Source of the DNA: UBA2136 sp047635695
Lineage (GTDB): Bacteria; Pseudomonadota; Alphaproteobacteria; UBA2136
Reading direction: 5' to 3'
Length of the DNA: 64,000 bases
Assembly: GCA_047635695.1 (NCBI GenBank)
Contig: JBLILN010000004.1
Coordinates: 1 to 64,000, forward strand
The notes under the pieces are model-generated. The model did no database searches and was not told the origin of the DNA. It was given only the letters and a program-made list of their open reading frames with translations. The position numbers and the translations under genes are program-made. This document shows, piece by piece, positions 17,634-25,203 of the stretch (position 1 is its first letter; the number at the start of each line of letters is the position of its first letter).

Positions 17634-17924
17634 AATATTTCCTTAGGGCGTAACCCTATTAAGTAAAAATACCGCATATCAAATAAACCTAAAAGGTTTG
17701 AATGGTAAACGGTAGCGGCAAAATGCCTTTTGAACAATTTCCGCAAGCGGGAACTGTTAATAAATATTTCTAAAGGTTATTTTTTAATTAATAACCAACA
17801 TATATACTTATGCCCCCCCCCCCATAAGTTTTTTACTGACAGGGGTTGTCTAATCCACAAGTGAGTAGCGCATGTTTTTGAAGATAGAAAGTTAATATGG
17901 TGGGATTAAAAACCCGCAAGCGGG
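17634..17924. other. dnaA-downstream spacer with an 11-base C tract
   Basis: Non-coding interval downstream of dnaA and upstream of the small secreted gene. It contains a C run of 11 at 17813-17823, a GGTTAT/ATAACC inverted repeat (17775-17796), a hairpin around 17733-17758 with CCGC/GCGG at its core, and TAATCCACA at 17851, one mismatch from a DnaA box. AT-rich stretches adjoin these. Confidence 0.55.
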
Positions 17925-17926
17925 TT
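17906..17926 (-). terminator. Terminator of dnaA overlapping its stop codon
   Basis: AACCCGC/GCGGGTT (17911-17926) followed on the minus strand by TTTTTAAT. The 5' arm begins inside the dnaA stop codon. Confidence 0.75.
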
Positions 17927-19361
17927 AGATTGACTTAAGAATGTTTTCGAGTAAGTTTACATCTTCTGCAATATTAACGTCTTCGTTTTGCAGTCTTTCA
18001 ACTGTTTTTGCGGCATGCATAACGGTTGTATGGTCACGGCCACCAAAAGCTTTTCCAATTTCAGGGAATGATTTTGTTGTGAGGTGTTTAGCAAGATACA
18101 TGGCGATTTGTCTTGGGCGTGCTATGGCACGGGTACGGCGGCTTGAGCTCATGTCGCTGACTTTAATATTATAGTATTCAGCCACTTTCTTTTGGATGTC
18201 GGTAATTGGTACTTCACGGTCAGCATGACGGAAAAGGTCACGCAAAAGTTCTTGTGCATTTTCGATGTTAATTTCTTGCTGTACCAAAGTTGAGTGGGCG
18301 GCAATGCGATTTAAAGCACCTTCTAATTCACGGACGTTGGTATCAATTTTACTGGCAAGCATCATGGTGACAGGCTGGCTGACTTCAATGCCGAGTGCTG
18401 TTGCTTTTTGCGAGATGATGGCCATACGTGTTTCAAGGTTTGGTTTGTGGATCTCGGTTGCAAGCCCCCATCCAAGGCGTGAACGCAAGCGGTCTTCAAT
18501 GCCTTGCATTTCGTGTGGTGATTTATCGGCTGTTAAAATAATTTGTTTGCGTTCGCCGACCAATGCTTCGAATGTATGGAAAAACTCTTCTTGAGTAGCT
18601 TCTTTACCAGCAATAAACTGTACATCGTCAATCATTAAGACGTCGACGTTACGAAATGTGTTTTTGAAATCATGTGTATTTTTATTTTTAAGGGCGCTAA
18701 TGAAGTTATGTAGGAACTTTTCAGCACTGATATACATGACACGTCTGCCTTGTTGGTATTTATGTATGTGCCAGGCAATGGCATGCATGAGGTGGGTTTT
18801 ACCAAGGCCGACACCGCCATGTAAAATAAAAGGGTTGTAGGAAATGTCTGTGCTTTCGGCAATGCGTTTTGCGGCCGCGTAAGCGAATTCATTGGACTTA
18901 CCAATAACAAAATTTTCAAAAGTAAAGCGTGGGTCAAGTGGGTTACCTTTATAAGGTGACGATTTGTTGGCTCTGTTTTGCTGCTGCGGGGCAGTGTAAT
19001 TTTGAAGGGCAGGCGCGGGTTGCTGTGGCGTGTGTTGTTGCGGTGCTGGTTGTTGTTGTTCTGTGTTTACAGCAATAGGCGCAGGCGCTGGCTGTGTGAG
19101 CGGTATAGCGGCTTTGACCTGTAAGTTGAGTGTGACATTGCAGTCTAAGGCTTGTGATAAGCCCTTTTTAATAAGATCGCTATAGTGACGCAGTACCCAG
19201 TCGTGCATAAAGCGGGTAGGTACAACAACCGTGACTTGTTGGCCTTGTGAAGCAACGAGGTCTAGCTCTAAAGGAGCAAGCCAGCTCATAAAGCTGTCTT
19301 CACCAACTTCATTTTTGAGCCAATCCCTTACTTGAGACCAAGATGTTTCGTTCACCGTCAT
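17925..19361 (-). CDS. dnaA: DnaA, chromosomal replication initiator
   Basis: AAA+ ATPase that binds DnaA boxes and melts the origin. 478 aa with four domains: N-terminal DnaB-interaction domain (about 1-85), a long Gln/Pro-rich linker (about 90-135, several QQPAP repeats), the AAA+ core with GGVGLGKTH (about residue 180) and MIDDVQF, and the C-terminal DNA-binding domain with GGRDHTTVMHA. The linker is unusually rich in Gln and Pro but of normal length for alphaproteobacteria. rpsT lies upstream with a terminator between. Confidence 0.98.
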   Translation of the reverse strand: MTVNETSWSQVRDWLKNEVGEDSFMSWLAPLELDLVASQGQQVTVVVPTRFMHDWVLRHYSDLIKKGLSQALDCNVTLNLQVKAAIPLTQPAPAPIAVNTEQQQPAPQQHTPQQPAPALQNYTAPQQQNRANKSSPYKGNPLDPRFTFENFVIGKSNEFAYAAAKRIAESTDISYNPFILHGGVGLGKTHLMHAIAWHIHKYQQGRRVMYISAEKFLHNFISALKNKNTHDFKNTFRNVDVLMIDDVQFIAGKEATQEEFFHTFEALVGERKQIILTADKSPHEMQGIEDRLRSRLGWGLATEIHKPNLETRMAIISQKATALGIEVSQPVTMMLASKIDTNVRELEGALNRIAAHSTLVQQEINIENAQELLRDLFRHADREVPITDIQKKVAEYYNIKVSDMSSSRRTRAIARPRQIAMYLAKHLTTKSFPEIGKAFGGRDHTTVMHAAKTVERLQNEDVNIAEDVNLLENILKSI

Positions 19362-19396
19362 GGTTTATTTGCTTACCTTATTATTTTAATTTTATA

Positions 19397-19427
19397 CAAA
19401 AAAAGGCTGCCCGAAGACAGCCTTTTA
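19397..19427 (-). terminator. Terminator of rpsT
   Basis: AAAGGCTG / CAGCCTTT stem with a TTCG-containing loop followed on the minus strand by seven Ts. It insulates rpsT from dnaA. Confidence 0.9.
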
Positions 19428-19454
19428 AAATTCGCAATTGCGATAAAAGCTATC

Positions 19455-19721
19455 TTACGCTGTAAGACCTTTAACACGTGCACTGAGGCGTGAAACTTTG
19501 CGTGAAGCAGTTTCTTTTTTCAGGATGCCTTTTGATGCACATTTGTGTAAGTTAGACATAGCTGCTGGGAATGCTTTACCAATAGCGTCTTTATCACCAG
19601 CTTCAATAGCTGTTTCTAGAGCTTTAACAGTTGTACGCATACGTGTACGTGTTGTTTTGTTGAGCTCAGTTACTTTTGCCGTTTGGCGGATTCTTTTTAG
19701 TGCTTGCTTATGATCAGCCAT
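19455..19721 (-). CDS. rpsT: Ribosomal protein S20
   Basis: Primary 16S rRNA-binding protein of the 30S subunit. 88 aa, highly basic, with the family pattern MADHKQALKRIRQ near the start, TRMRT, and the C-terminal HKCASKGILKKETASRKVSRL. Normal length. Its position immediately upstream of dnaA is common in alphaproteobacteria. Confidence 0.97.
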   Translation of the reverse strand: MADHKQALKRIRQTAKVTELNKTTRTRMRTTVKALETAIEAGDKDAIGKAFPAAMSNLHKCASKGILKKETASRKVSRLSARVKGLTA

Positions 19722-19830
19722 AAGTTGACCTTTCTCTTTTGAAAGTTTTACCCGAACTATGGTTATACCATTACAACCAGTGAGCTCTTTAACATATAAA
19801 GTTGGGCTTCAATTGCTGGTGAATTTACCC

Positions 19831-19839
19831 TGTGGATAA
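19831..19839 (-). promoter_or_regulatory. DnaA box (perfect)
   Basis: TGTGGATAA, the reverse complement of the consensus TTATCCACA, 110 bases upstream of rpsT. Confidence 0.7.
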
Positions 19840-19876
19840 GTACTTGTCAACCAGTAAATGCAAGGGATAGCGAATT

Positions 19877-19885
19877 TTATCCACA
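19877..19885 (+). promoter_or_regulatory. DnaA box (perfect)
   Basis: TTATCCACA, inverted relative to the box at 19831 and 37 bases away. The pair lies between rpsT and the aldo/keto reductase; either an autoregulatory site for rpsT-dnaA or part of an origin. Confidence 0.7.
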
Positions 19886-19919
19886 GGCCTATATTTAACC
19901 AAGGCATTGAATGTGATGC

Positions 19920-21512
19920 TTAGACCATATCTCCCATGTCACCAACGGTGATGTCCTGCTCTAATTCTTCACATGCGCCAATGACTTTGGCTGGGTCCAC
20001 AAAGTCACCTTTTTCAAAGAGAGTGAGTGCATCGTTCACGTAGGCTTCACGACGCATACCACATAAAACAGATGTCACGCCAGGAACGCTGGCAATGGCA
20101 TTGATGGCAATTTGCTGTAAGGGCGCGTCTATCCAAGCTTCAGGCACGCGGTCTCTCAGTTCTATGTCGAGTATTTTGAGGTTTTCAGCATCTTTTTCAC
20201 GCATACCTTTACGTAATGCAGCAAGGAGTACATTTGCTTGCAGGGTGAAGTTTTCCTTCACGAGGCTTAAAGATTCAGCAATATCTGGCTGGTCTTGCAT
20301 AATTTCGTCGATCACGTGGTTCATCATCGCAATATGCGGGTCAAAGAACATGGTAGACATGTGGTCAAGCTGCACACTGTTAGTGACCTGTTCCAATAAG
20401 TCCTCGCTATGGGCTGTGAAACTAAATATTGGTTGTTCATCAATAGAAGGCCAGCCATTTAAGAGTTTGTTGAGTACGTCTTCTGTTTTTGTGATGTCCT
20501 GAAGTGCTTGTTCGAATGTTGGTGTTTCATTTTCATCGGCACTATAACCACTAGAGAGGCGATAAATACCACCACCGTAAGGAAAGGCGTTGAGAGGGCG
20601 GTTCGCAAGGACACTTAAATTCATACGGCTTGCAAGTTCAAGTGTCGACACTTTTTCTGTGCCATCAATAACTTGTGCTGTGGTGTTTGCTGTTTTAAGA
20701 GGCCCTAGTTCAAATAGGTTGAACGGCATTTCGATACAGCGGAAGGCTGAGCGTTTTTTACGACCCCATGCTTTTGCAGCGGCGTTGCTTGCGGCCTTAA
20801 ATACAAGGGCAAGGTCTGTGTGGTCACCTTGTTCTGCTTCGACACCAAAGGTGTTGGAAGAAATACCATAACAAGCAATAACACCTTCTTTCACTTTTTC
20901 TTCTAAAAATTCAAAAGCGGCTTCAATACGGCTATAATAGAGATCTTTCAGCTCGTCTGTACGCACACCCTCTGTTTTGCTAATGGCGTGGCCAATAAAA
21001 TATTCAGGGTTGTGTAGAAGGTAGCAATCAATCGTATCGACATTAAGGTTGTCTAGTGACTTTTCCAGTTGACGTTCTAGGTTGCTCGGGTGGATACTGT
21101 GCCAAAGTTGATCAGTGATTTCAACAACTTCTTCAACAGGGGAATCTTTGGCTTCTAATAAAGAAGCGCCTTGCAAGTACCCGCCTTTTGTCACAAGCAC
21201 AATTTCTTCACGGTTAATGAATTTTTTTGTGTGAAGCTCTGTTAAGGCCTCACCAATATAGCGTTCGCTGTCACCATCCATATAATTACTTGATGTGTCA
21301 ATGAGGTTCACACCATTTAATAATGCTTTTTTTAAGGCCAGCTTTTGTGCCTCGTTACCAATGGTACGGTAAGTGCCAAAGCCTACTTTGGCAACCGTTA
21401 GGCCTTCAATCAAGCGCCAAGTGTTGGGGCTTATTTTAGGGTTATGTTGCCACATGCGGTCGGCATAGTCTTTGGTTGCGGCTTCGGTTGCTTGTCCTGA
21501 AATTTTGTGCAT
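19920..21512 (-). CDS. Aldo/keto reductase-family protein with a large C-terminal insertion
   Basis: 530 aa, against about 320 for ordinary family members. The AKR barrel is clear: LTVAKVGFGTYRTIG, DTSSNYMDGDSERYIGEAL (catalytic Asp and Tyr), VTKGGY (Lys), LLHNPEYF (His), GISSNTFG, and near the end the NADP-loop-like SVPGVTSVLCGMRR. The extra length is a largely helical segment between about residues 325 and 455, placed before the last barrel elements. Substrate is unknown. Divergent from the dsbA-like gene downstream. Confidence 0.82.
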   Translation of the reverse strand: MHKISGQATEAATKDYADRMWQHNPKISPNTWRLIEGLTVAKVGFGTYRTIGNEAQKLALKKALLNGVNLIDTSSNYMDGDSERYIGEALTELHTKKFINREEIVLVTKGGYLQGASLLEAKDSPVEEVVEITDQLWHSIHPSNLERQLEKSLDNLNVDTIDCYLLHNPEYFIGHAISKTEGVRTDELKDLYYSRIEAAFEFLEEKVKEGVIACYGISSNTFGVEAEQGDHTDLALVFKAASNAAAKAWGRKKRSAFRCIEMPFNLFELGPLKTANTTAQVIDGTEKVSTLELASRMNLSVLANRPLNAFPYGGGIYRLSSGYSADENETPTFEQALQDITKTEDVLNKLLNGWPSIDEQPIFSFTAHSEDLLEQVTNSVQLDHMSTMFFDPHIAMMNHVIDEIMQDQPDIAESLSLVKENFTLQANVLLAALRKGMREKDAENLKILDIELRDRVPEAWIDAPLQQIAINAIASVPGVTSVLCGMRREAYVNDALTLFEKGDFVDPAKVIGACEELEQDITVGDMGDMV

Positions 21513-21698
21513 TAAAATATTTCCGTTTTTTTGATGGATTAATTGGAGCGAATACTGCCATTTTTAAATAGTTTTGTCACTTTTAATTATATGTAATTGC
21601 CATTTACGGCCGTTCGATATATCCTTAAAAGAATGAGGCACAGAACCTTTAATAATAAAGGCGGCCACTTTCATCATAAAAACTAAAGGAAATATTCA

Positions 21699-22388
21699 AT
21701 GAAAAAAATATTGGCCGGTCTGTTTATGTTTACAGTCCTTATAAGCAACGCACATGCAGAAGCTCTAACAAAACAAGACGTTGAAAAGATTGTTGCGCAG
21801 TATATTACTGAAAATGGTGGTGCTATTGCCAACTCTGTTGATGCTTACTTAGCGAAACAACGCTTAGAAGTAGCTGCAAATCTTGTGTCAGCGCACACGC
21901 CTGTGACAGGCAATGCCGCTGCAAAAGTAACCTTTATCGAATTTAGTGATTTCCGCTGTGGATATTGCCGCCGTGTTCAAGAAACAGTAACAGAACTACG
22001 TGAAAAATACAGCGATAGAGTGAGATTTGCCTTTAAAAACATGCCTATTTTGACAGAAGAATCACGTCAAGCAGCCCTCGCTGGACTTGCGGCACATAAG
22101 CAAAACAAATTCTGGGAATACAACGCCCTTCTTTGGGAAAATCAACCACGCCTTGGTGATGAACTTTATGTTGAACTTGCAAAAGAACTTGAATTAGATA
22201 TTAAGCAGTTTAACGAAGACCGCGCGTCGGCTGAAATTCTTGAGCAAGCTCAAACAGATTTCGAAGATGGTCAGTCTGCGGGTATACAAGGCACGCCACA
22301 CTTTATTATTAATGGTAAAGGGCTTTCAGGCGCTCAACCAATTGCAGCCTTTATCGAAGCAATTGAAGCGGCTTTAGCTGCGAACTAG
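21699..22388 (+). CDS. DsbA-family periplasmic thiol-disulfide oxidoreductase
   Basis: 229 aa with a Sec signal peptide (about residues 1-20, ending AHA), an N-terminal helical extension, then a thioredoxin fold with the active site CGYC (87-90) in FSDFRCGYCRRV and the cis-Pro loop GTPHFIINGKGL. This matches the DSBA-like/Com1 type of secreted protein disulfide enzymes. Ten bases upstream of a second, membrane-anchored DsbA-like gene, so the two form an operon. Confidence 0.92.
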   Translation: MKKILAGLFMFTVLISNAHAEALTKQDVEKIVAQYITENGGAIANSVDAYLAKQRLEVAANLVSAHTPVTGNAAAKVTFIEFSDFRCGYCRRVQETVTELREKYSDRVRFAFKNMPILTEESRQAALAGLAAHKQNKFWEYNALLWENQPRLGDELYVELAKELELDIKQFNEDRASAEILEQAQTDFEDGQSAGIQGTPHFIINGKGLSGAQPIAAFIEAIEAALAAN

Positions 22389-22397
22389 AGGTTTTAT

Positions 22398-23318
22398 TTG
22401 AAGCAATCAAACAAAGCTGTTTTTACAAAAGGGTCCCTGCCAATATTAATATTGGCGGGGGTCGTTCTATTTGTGGCTCTTATTATTGAAATTGTACGCT
22501 TAACGGCATATGGAGAAACAGATACTTCGGGTACACGTAGGGCTTATAAAGAGCAGACTGTGAAAACATCTGAAAACTTGTTTGATAATATCCATAAAAA
22601 ATACCCTTCATATCGTGACCTTGCGAGCCAACTTATCCAAAGAGAAATTTTATTTGAAGCACATAACTATGTTTTGGGTAACCCTAAGTCAAAAGTTAAA
22701 GTCGTTATTTTTAACGATAATGAATGTTCTTTATGTCGAAAAGAGTATGCGCGTGTCTCAAGAGAGCTAAAGCCTTTGCTAAAAGATATTCTTGTTATTT
22801 ATAAGCATATGCCAGCAGATAAAAATAAGGAATCTATGGCAGCCATTTTTGGTCAAATTGCCATTGGGAGAGGTATTTATGACGATTTTCTCAAAGAAAT
22901 AACCTCTGCGAAAAAGGCAGATCTTGCCACCACGGAAGACTACCTTGTCTTGTTAGAAAAAATTGGCATTTCATTGTCAGAGCAGCGTCAAATTATGATT
23001 AACGGCATGACAGAAACGCTAGAAGCTGTACAAAAAGACATAGTACAGGCTGTGGATGCGGGTGCTTATCTTTCAAAGCATCAACCGGTGATTTACTTGA
23101 ATGGCTACCAGTTGGGTGATAAATATTTACCGCAACATAAGATGATGTTCTATATAGAGCGTTTGTTAAAAGGCGAGTTTATTGTGCCGCAGGAAGAAAC
23201 AGTAGTAAAAGAAGAGGCGGTTAACCCAATTGACCCTGTAAGGAAAGAGAAAACAACTCTCCAAGAAAAGCTGAAAATTCAATTTAAAAAAGAAGACCTG
23301 ACGGGGGACACTCTTTAA
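22398..23318 (+). CDS. Membrane-anchored DsbA-like protein with CSLC active site
   Basis: 306 aa starting at TTG 22398 behind AGAGG. One N-terminal membrane helix (PILILAGVVLFVALIIEIV) would place a thioredoxin-fold domain in the periplasm; the active site is CSLC (110-113) in FNDNECSLCRKEY and the cis-Pro region is QPVIYLNGYQLG. A charged, low-complexity C-terminal tail of about 45 residues follows. The unusual CxxC dipeptide suggests a redox potential different from its partner's. Its last codons overlap the convergent zinc-finger gene by four bases. Confidence 0.85.
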   Translation: MKQSNKAVFTKGSLPILILAGVVLFVALIIEIVRLTAYGETDTSGTRRAYKEQTVKTSENLFDNIHKKYPSYRDLASQLIQREILFEAHNYVLGNPKSKVKVVIFNDNECSLCRKEYARVSRELKPLLKDILVIYKHMPADKNKESMAAIFGQIAIGRGIYDDFLKEITSAKKADLATTEDYLVLLEKIGISLSEQRQIMINGMTETLEAVQKDIVQAVDAGAYLSKHQPVIYLNGYQLGDKYLPQHKMMFYIERLLKGEFIVPQEETVVKEEAVNPIDPVRKEKTTLQEKLKIQFKKEDLTGDTL

Positions 23319-23515
23319 CCTTTTTTGGGTTTTACTTCTTTTCTAAATGTATGTGCGCAATAAGGACATACAACCTCATTTATTTCGCCACCCTTTACTG
23401 TTAAGTAAACTCTTGGATGTTTACTTACCTTTGGGCCCTCGCATGATACTTTATCCGTGCTGACGTATGAAATTTTATCTTTTTTTGATTTTATATATTC
23501 AGACATAGTCGCCAT
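23315..23515 (-). CDS. zf-CHCC zinc-finger protein (NDUFS6-like)
   Basis: 66 aa with the zinc motif pattern Cys25, His33 (KHPRVYL), Cys50 and Cys53 (CPYC). This is the zf-CHCC family, related to the NDUFS6 accessory subunit of complex I and typical of alphaproteobacteria and mitochondria. It stands alone, convergent with the DsbA-like gene. ATGs at 23515 and 23506 are both possible starts. Confidence 0.9.
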   Translation of the reverse strand: MATMSEYIKSKKDKISYVSTDKVSCEGPKVSKHPRVYLTVKGGEINEVVCPYCAHTFRKEVKPKKG

Positions 23516-23771
23516 TTCTTGTTTAAATTTGCTTTGCTTCTTTATAAATGTGACACATTTTTAATGGATTGTCACCTTCTATGCTGAACAAATATTCCGT
23601 ACACATTATCCATTAATCTTATACCAATAACCACTACATAATTACCATTGGGGCGGTAAGTAATTGTTGTTGCAACAATACAAGCTTACTATAATCTTTG
23701 CAGTTATATAGAAGTTTCTAAAAGATTAAACATACCTTGAACAAAGTATCGCCTGGTGTTATGTTTTTTAC

Positions 23772-24092
23772 ATGCGTATGTTTTTAACAGGATTAATTAT
23801 TTTATCTGTACTGACCCTTTCAATGGTCAGCTCTGTGCACGCAAATGCCATGGCAGACAGTCACCATTCAAACCTTCAAGATAATATAAATCATGACACA
23901 CATCATGAACTTATGTCTTTAAAGGAATGTGAAGTGGAATGCGAAGGTATTGTATGCTTACACCATGTTTCAGCTTTTCACGGGCTTTCATCGGATATGG
24001 GTAATTTCAAAAAAGAATCTGAAAAGTTTTTTGAAATAAGTACCATTCTATCAAGCCCTACATACGGCTTTAAAAAACCGCCTAAATCTTAA
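23772..24092 (+). CDS. Small secreted His/Cys-containing protein of the metal efflux locus
   Basis: 106 aa with a signal peptide (hydrophobic LTGLIILSVLTLSMVSS, cleavage near VHANA) and a mature part rich in histidine, plus cysteines in ECEVECEGIVCLHH, ending in FKKPPKS. It directly precedes the czcB-like gene on the same strand, so a periplasmic metal-binding or sensing role like that of CzcI-type small proteins is likely; that is inference from position and composition. Confidence 0.7.
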   Translation: MRMFLTGLIILSVLTLSMVSSVHANAMADSHHSNLQDNINHDTHHELMSLKECEVECEGIVCLHHVSAFHGLSSDMGNFKKESEKFFEISTILSSPTYGFKKPPKS

Positions 24093-24203
24093 TATTAAAT
24101 AACTTCAAACAACAGTCATACCGTCTGAATTTTGAAGATGTTTCTACGTGTGCAGTTTAATTGCACCTACGTTTATTTAATATAAAAAGATAAGAGAATT
24201 TTA

Positions 24204-25190
24204 ATGATTAAAAAATATAAAAATATACTATTTGCTGTCCTATTAACAATAGGGACAACACTTACTTCGTACGCGGAAGAACACCACGAAGAGGGTGATG
24301 TTCATGAAGAATCTGCACAAGATAATCACGATGAACATGACGAGCCTGATGATCACGACGAGCATGGCGAAGAAGAAATTGTCACGCTAACACCAGAAGT
24401 TGCTTTAAATGCTGGCGTTATTTCAAGCACAGTAAAAGTTATGACGCTGACAAAAACTATCCCCCTAAGCGGTAAATTAACAATTGATGAAAATAGAACC
24501 GCTACCATACGCTCAAGGTTTTCAGGCGTTATTAAACAAGTTAAAGTGAACCTTGGTGACGTTGTAAATAAAGGTCAATTGCTTGGCACTTTGTATAGCA
24601 ATGATAGTTTAAGTACCTATAATATTATATCCTCCATAACAGGTACTGTGATGAACAGGAAAACAAACCTTGGTGACGTAATAGAAAATGATGAGCTTTT
24701 CACTATTTCAGACCTCACTTCTATTTGGGCACAATTTCATGTGTTTCCATCAGATGCATCTAAGCTTAATAAAGGTCAACATATTCAAGTTATGGGCTTG
24801 AGTGATAAATCACCTAAACAAGACACTTCTGTTACTATTATTTTACCAACGGCCGACACGTTTAGCCAAACTGTTATAGGCATCACCCCTGTTAAAAATG
24901 ACAATTATGTTTGGAGGGTTGGCTTGAACGTGAAAGGGCTGTTAACGGTGGGTGATTTAACAACAGGTATTGCTGTACCTATTACCGCCATTCAAACTTT
25001 TGAAGATAACCAAGTTGTCTTCATTAAGGAAGGTAATATTTATGCGCCACGCCCTATTAAAACAGGTGTCAAAACAAATGACTTTGTGGAAGTTTTGGTA
25101 GGCTTAAGCATAGGCGAAGAATATGTTTCGAGCGGTAGCTTTGTTATTAAAGCAGACCTTTTAAAATCAATTGCATCACACAACCACTAG
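24204..25190 (+). CDS. czcB: CzcB-like RND periplasmic adaptor (membrane fusion protein)
   Basis: 328 aa. Signal peptide to about residue 24, then a His/Asp/Glu-rich stretch (about 25-57, twelve histidines) that could bind divalent metal, then the membrane fusion protein core: SGKLTIDENRTATIRSRFSG, the paired lipoyl half-motifs around VKVNLGDVVNKGQLL and TNLGDVIENDELF, and the beta-barrel region. It links the inner-membrane pump to an outer-membrane channel; no channel gene is in the window. czcA follows 13 bases later. Confidence 0.9.
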   Translation: MIKKYKNILFAVLLTIGTTLTSYAEEHHEEGDVHEESAQDNHDEHDEPDDHDEHGEEEIVTLTPEVALNAGVISSTVKVMTLTKTIPLSGKLTIDENRTATIRSRFSGVIKQVKVNLGDVVNKGQLLGTLYSNDSLSTYNIISSITGTVMNRKTNLGDVIENDELFTISDLTSIWAQFHVFPSDASKLNKGQHIQVMGLSDKSPKQDTSVTIILPTADTFSQTVIGITPVKNDNYVWRVGLNVKGLLTVGDLTTGIAVPITAIQTFEDNQVVFIKEGNIYAPRPIKTGVKTNDFVEVLVGLSIGEEYVSSGSFVIKADLLKSIASHNH

Positions 25191-25203
25191 GAGGGGAAAA
25201 ATT

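Noticed and set aside
19722..19919. Definite annotation of oriC
   Set aside because: Only two perfect DnaA boxes are present, with no clear cluster or unwinding element; kept as candidate regulatory sites.
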